Below, in pieces: positions 60,911-64,000 of a stretch of DNA of 64,000 nt (position 1 is its first letter; each line of letters opens with the position of its first letter). Source of the stretch: Pelolinea submarina (lineage in GTDB: Bacteria > Chloroflexota > Anaerolineae > Anaerolineales > Anaerolineaceae); contig NZ_AP018437.1 in the NCBI RefSeq assembly GCF_003966975.1, positions 2,728,001-2,792,000 on the forward strand. Direction: 5' to 3'. A model generated the notes under the pieces. It was not told the DNA's origin and ran no database searches. It saw only the letters and a list, made by a program, of their open reading frames with translations. The position numbers and the translations under genes are program-made.

Positions 60911-61700
60911 GATCATCACCTCCAGTAAAAACCCAACCGTGCAGCGCGTCCGCGAACTGCTGGCGCAGCGTAAGAAGCGCGATGAGGAAAATGTATTTGT
61001 GGTGGAAGGGGTGCGCCTGGCCGAGGAAGCTTTGGCAGCGCATCGCAGCCCCAGTCTGCTGCTTTACAGCGACCGCATATCGGAGCGCGGCCGCCAGCTC
61101 CTGAAGGAAATCAATCCCGACCATACCCGTGTCGAGGAAGTGGATGCGGATTTATTGGATCGCGTCTCGGACACAACCACCTCGCAGGGGCTCTTGATGG
61201 TCATGGAAAAAACCGCCAGTTCAGCGGATCCTTTCAGCGATCCGGTGCTGGTGCTGGACCAGATGCGCGACCCCGGCAACCTGGGCACCATCCTGCGCGG
61301 AGCCTGCGCCTTCGGTTTCCGCACAGTACTGCTGACCCCCGGCAGCGTGGATCCCTACAGCCCCAAAGTGCTGCGTGCCGCCATGGGTGCGCACTTCAAG
61401 CTGCGTCTGGAAACGCGCGGCGCAGCGGAAATCGAGACGTTTTGCCATGCGGATGAGTCGCAGGGACTGGAAATCTTATTAGCCGATTCACAATCAAACG
61501 AAAACTGCTGGCAGACTGACCTGACCCGGCCGCTTTGTCTTATAATTGGCGGTGAGGCATTCGGCGCTAAGTCCGACATCAGAGCTATCGTCGATAGGAA
61601 TGTCCTAATCCCGATGCAAGCCAACAATGAATCCTTGAATGCCGCCATGGCAGCCAGTATCCTGATGTACGAGGTCTATCGCCAAAGGAATCTTATATGA
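60903..61700 (+). CDS. SpoU/TrmH family RNA methyltransferase (RlmB-like)
   Basis: 265 aa from TTG at 60903, inside the preceding gene's end; GAGG lies 9 bases upstream. N-terminal substrate-binding domain (ITSSKNPTVQRVRELLAQRK, NVFVVEGVRLAEEAL), then the knotted SAM domain: VLVLDQMRDPGNLGTILRGA, LIIGGEAFGA and IPMQANNESLNAAMAASILMYE. It 2'-O-methylates rRNA or tRNA, with the site unknown. Overlaps the DUF711 gene by 4 bases (ATGA). Confidence 0.93.
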   Translation: MTEIITSSKNPTVQRVRELLAQRKKRDEENVFVVEGVRLAEEALAAHRSPSLLLYSDRISERGRQLLKEINPDHTRVEEVDADLLDRVSDTTTSQGLLMVMEKTASSADPFSDPVLVLDQMRDPGNLGTILRGACAFGFRTVLLTPGSVDPYSPKVLRAAMGAHFKLRLETRGAAEIETFCHADESQGLEILLADSQSNENCWQTDLTRPLCLIIGGEAFGAKSDIRAIVDRNVLIPMQANNESLNAAMAASILMYEVYRQRNLI

Positions 61701-62914
61701 AAATACGTTCAATCACCTGTTTTTGTAATCCGACCGTTGAAACCTTTAAAAGCGACCTCGACACCCTGACCCAGTTGAAAGCCTTTTGTAAAGAAGAATT
61801 TGAGCGGCTCGGTTGGGAAGTCCAATCCGCGCGGTTGTCCACCACATCCTTCGGCGGCTACACGACCAGTGAGGATGCTGTGCCGGTCGTTCAGGAATTG
61901 GAAAAACAAACACTCGCGAACGGCTTTGGGTATTTATCCATAGGCCCGGCGCGAATCAGCAACCTGGACGATTACGCCCTCATTCCCCAAATCCTGGGAG
62001 CGACCGAAAACGTTTTCTGCAGCGCCATGATGACCCATCACAATCGCGGCATCTCCGCTGCGGCGGTTAAAGCCTGCGCAAAGGTGATATCGGACAGCGC
62101 CAAATTGAGCGCGGATGGCTTTGCCAACCTGCGCTTCTGCGCCATGAGCCACGTGCACCCCTTCACCCCCTTCTTCCCCGGTTCTTACAGCTATGGCAGC
62201 GAGCCGGCCTTCGCGCTGGCCATTCAAAGCGCCGACGCCGCCCTGGAAGCTTTCGAGGGCGCAGCGGATGCCGATCAAGGCAGCCGCCGCCTGGTAGCCG
62301 CCATTGACGCTGCCACGCGCGCGCTTGTTCCGGTTGCCAGAGCCGCCGTGAAGAAATTCGGTGTGCCCTTCAAGGGCTTCGATTTCTCCCTGGCGCCCTA
62401 TCCGGAAGAATGGTGCTCGTTGGGTAAAGCCTTTGAAAAACTGGGTGTGCCTTCCATTGGCTACATGGGTTCGCTCACCGCCGCGGCAATTCTGACCAAC
62501 GCCCTCGATCAGGGCACCTGGCTGCGCACCGGTTATAACGGACTAATGCTGCCGGTGCTGGAAGACAGCATCCTGGCCGACCGCAGTCAGAACGATCATT
62601 TCACCATCAAAGACCTGCTGCTCTACTCGGCTGTGTGCGGCACCGGTCTGGACACCGTGCCGCTGCCCGGAGATATTGCCGTGGAGAGTATTGTGCCGCT
62701 GCTGTTCGACATCAGTGCCTTATCGCTCCGCCTGAACAAACCCCTGACTGCCCGCTTGATGCCGGTGCCCGGGTTGAAAAGCGGCGATCAGACCGCCTTT
62801 ACGTTCGATATGTTCAAAAATGGGCGCATCATGGATTATCCCGCTGCCGCTTTGAGCGGTGTACTGTCTTCCTCCGAGTGGTTGGATATTCAGAAGCGCG
62901 TGCGTTTGAATTAA
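61697..62914 (+). CDS. DUF711/UPF0210-like protein
   Basis: 405 aa. Segments such as IRSITCFCNPTVETFKSDLD, GFGYLSIGPARISNLDDYAL and GYMGSLTAAAILTNALDQGT follow the DUF711 family pattern, which is a TIM-barrel-like fold related to glycyl-radical partners in sequence position. No function is established. Its start overlaps the methyltransferase gene. Confidence 0.8.
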   Translation: MKIRSITCFCNPTVETFKSDLDTLTQLKAFCKEEFERLGWEVQSARLSTTSFGGYTTSEDAVPVVQELEKQTLANGFGYLSIGPARISNLDDYALIPQILGATENVFCSAMMTHHNRGISAAAVKACAKVISDSAKLSADGFANLRFCAMSHVHPFTPFFPGSYSYGSEPAFALAIQSADAALEAFEGAADADQGSRRLVAAIDAATRALVPVARAAVKKFGVPFKGFDFSLAPYPEEWCSLGKAFEKLGVPSIGYMGSLTAAAILTNALDQGTWLRTGYNGLMLPVLEDSILADRSQNDHFTIKDLLLYSAVCGTGLDTVPLPGDIAVESIVPLLFDISALSLRLNKPLTARLMPVPGLKSGDQTAFTFDMFKNGRIMDYPAAALSGVLSSSEWLDIQKRVRLN

Positions 62915-62933
62915 GCATTATATGAGCTGATAA

Positions 62934-62965
62934 AAAGACTGCCGGATCATCGGCAGTCTTTTTTA
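62934..62965 (+). terminator. Terminator of the DUF711 transcript
   Basis: AAAGACTGCCG/CGGCAGTCTTT with a 6-base loop and a T6 tail. Confidence 0.88.
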
Positions 62966-62976
62966 TTTACCAATTT

Positions 62977-63079
62977 GTAGGTAAAGCATTCACCTGTGCC
63001 CTACTGGGTATGCCTGACATATTTTGTCTTATCGCAATGTCACACACCCCCCGAGGGGGCAGGCGAATGTGTGACCTAC
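62977..63079. repeat. Solitary REP-like palindromic unit
   Basis: Starts GTAGGTAAAGCATTCACCTG and ends GAATGTGTGACCTAC, as the units at 37.5-39.2 kb do, including the CACCTGTGCCCTACTGGGTA...TGCCTGAC fold and the GTCACAC...GTGTGAC pair. It differs by point changes and by an extra CCCCCCGAGGGGGC hairpin between the two GTCACAC arms. It lies between two convergent genes. Confidence 0.85.
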
Positions 63080-63118
63080 TGAATCATCAACAATTTATTT
63101 CTTCAAATTGAAGTTTTA

Positions 63119-63721
63119 TTAAGCCAGGTCTTTACGCAGCTGTTTCCCCACCGCCCCGCCGGGGTGATGCTGAGAATATCCTTCCGCGGTTAAGCCGCGC
63201 GCCTGCGCCACCGCCATAGCCAGCGCGTCGCACAGCGCCATCGCCAGCAGCGCACTGCTGGAACCGGCGAATTTGAGCGGGCCGGCTTCCTGTTGAAATT
63301 CGGTGGATAGCGTCACATCGCAGCCTTTGCCCAGACTGGAATTCGGCTTGCCCACCACCGCAATGCGCTTGGCGCCTACGCTGCGAATGCGCGGCAGCAG
63401 CGCCAGCAGCTCATCAGTTTCACCGCTGTTGGAGATCAGCACGCACACATCCTGGCCGGTCACCGCGCCTAATTCGCCGTGTACCGCCTCGGCAGCGTGC
63501 AGGAAAAAGGCATGGAGACCCAGGCTGTTGAAGCTGGAGGCTGATTTTGCCGCCACGTGCCCGGAATGGCCGATGCCGATGAAGATCACCCGCCCCTGAC
63601 AGGTATCAATCAGCCGGCAGGCTCGATTAAATGAGTCGTTTAGGTGCGCAGAAAGAGTCTGCAAGTCCCGGATCTCGTCATCCAAAACTTGCTTGCCTAC
63701 CGTTAAGTAATTTTGATTCAC
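63119..63721 (-). CDS. SIS-domain phosphosugar isomerase
   Basis: 200 aa from GTG at 63721, preceded by GAGGGAAG; a longer frame overlaps the upstream gene. SIS motifs: VIFIGIGHSGHVAAKSASSF, FFLHAAEAVHGELGAV, VCVLISNSGETDELLALLP and HPGGAVGKQLR. It resembles the arabinose-5-phosphate isomerase KdsD without the C-terminal CBS pair, or hexulose-phosphate isomerases. Substrate uncertain. Confidence 0.88.
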   Translation of the reverse strand: MNQNYLTVGKQVLDDEIRDLQTLSAHLNDSFNRACRLIDTCQGRVIFIGIGHSGHVAAKSASSFNSLGLHAFFLHAAEAVHGELGAVTGQDVCVLISNSGETDELLALLPRIRSVGAKRIAVVGKPNSSLGKGCDVTLSTEFQQEAGPLKFAGSSSALLAMALCDALAMAVAQARGLTAEGYSQHHPGGAVGKQLRKDLA

Positions 63722-63738
63722 GGGTATCTTCCCTCTGT

Positions 63739-64000
63739 TTAGGGTACCAGTATTTCGATACTGGCCTGGCCGCGCTGCTGTTCCAGCCAATTGTTCAGTG
63801 CCTTGCGCTGGATAAACTGCAGGGCATCCGGTGACAACGCGTGTTGGGCATCTTTTTCAATCACTTCAATGATTTGATAGCCGTATGACGTGTTGATAAT
63901 GCCGCTGTAACTGCCGGGTTCCAGGCTGAAAGCCGCGTCCTCGATTGCGGGCTGCAGTAAATAACCGCGCGGGAACCAGCCCAGCTCTCCGCCTGTTAAT
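63739..64000 (-). CDS. Parvulin-type peptidyl-prolyl isomerase (C-terminal part)
   Basis: Only the last 86 codons are in the window. They read [32 protein letters not shown] and [13 protein letters not shown], the end of a rotamase/parvulin domain (SurA/PrsA-like). The stop at 63739 is 17 bases before the isomerase start, on the same strand. The N-terminal part, where any signal peptide would be, is beyond the right edge. Confidence 0.85.
   Translation of the reverse strand, partial: LTGGELGWFPRGYLLQPAIEDAAFSLEPGSYSGIINTSYGYQIIEVIEKDAQHALSPDALQFIQRKALNNWLEQQRGQASIEILVP

Overview
The window reads as a chromosomal segment of a Gram-positive-like or monoderm bacterium, most probably Chloroflexota (class Anaerolineae). 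This is inferred from family content and style: many lipoproteins with a Cys lipobox followed by Ala/Glu/Pro-rich linkers, a T-box leader, TolB-like and VPS10-like propeller proteins, and a B12-type methylmalonyl-CoA mutase without its cobalamin domain. No rRNA or marker-gene comparison was possible, so the assignment is tentative. About 60 genes are packed on both strands. There is no prophage and no CRISPR array.

Layout. 1-3.1 kb: end of an oligopeptide ABC operon (minus) whose binding protein appears circularly permuted. 3.4-8.1 kb: a TolB-like lipoprotein, a deazaflavin-type oxidoreductase, a LysW-like zinc protein, a SprT-like metalloprotein, and a haem/FAD transmembrane reductase followed by a 30-aa membrane peptide. 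8.1-18.1 kb (minus): feoAB, a membrane protein, dcd, a CapA-like lipoprotein, ftcD, typA and degV. 18.2-26 kb: tRNA-Glu, a cold-shock gene, surface or membrane proteins, a metallo-beta-lactamase-fold protein and deoB.

25.4-34.6 kb is a sugar-uptake and sugar-metabolism cluster: a ribose-type ABC transporter, split transketolase, transaldolase, an Asp/Glu-racemase-like protein and an isochorismatase-like hydrolase, with a divergent GntR regulator. It has no kinase or isomerase of its own. 34.7-37.5 kb is a compact three-gene operon (small membrane protein, XRE regulator, membrane-anchored caspase/gingipain-like protein) with a palindrome inside its promoter. 37.5-39.2 kb holds two arrays of palindromic repeats around a REP-associated transposase (RAYT).

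39.3-41.8 kb is a polar amino-acid ABC transporter. 42-51.2 kb carries a sortase-like protein without a membrane anchor, an MFS permease, a DipZ-like thiol-redox protein, lipoproteins, methylmalonyl-CoA epimerase and mutase (with a decayed copy of the epimerase 3' end) and a GH13 glucosidase. 51.4-56.2 kb is a two-gene operon of STAND/AAA-like ATPases, one of which joins a cytoplasmic ATPase and TPR region through one membrane helix to an outside beta-propeller.

56.4-60.2 kb is the translation block: tRNA-Val, T-box leader, thrS (no TGS domain), infC (AUU start), rpmI, rplT. 60.3-64 kb has a macro-domain protein, an RNA methyltransferase, a DUF711 protein, another copy of the palindromic repeat, a SIS-domain isomerase and the end of a parvulin-type prolyl isomerase.

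The observations most worth following are the permuted binding protein, the ATPase-TPR-propeller pair, the XRE/C25-like operon, and the tRNA-Val/T-box/thrS arrangement.
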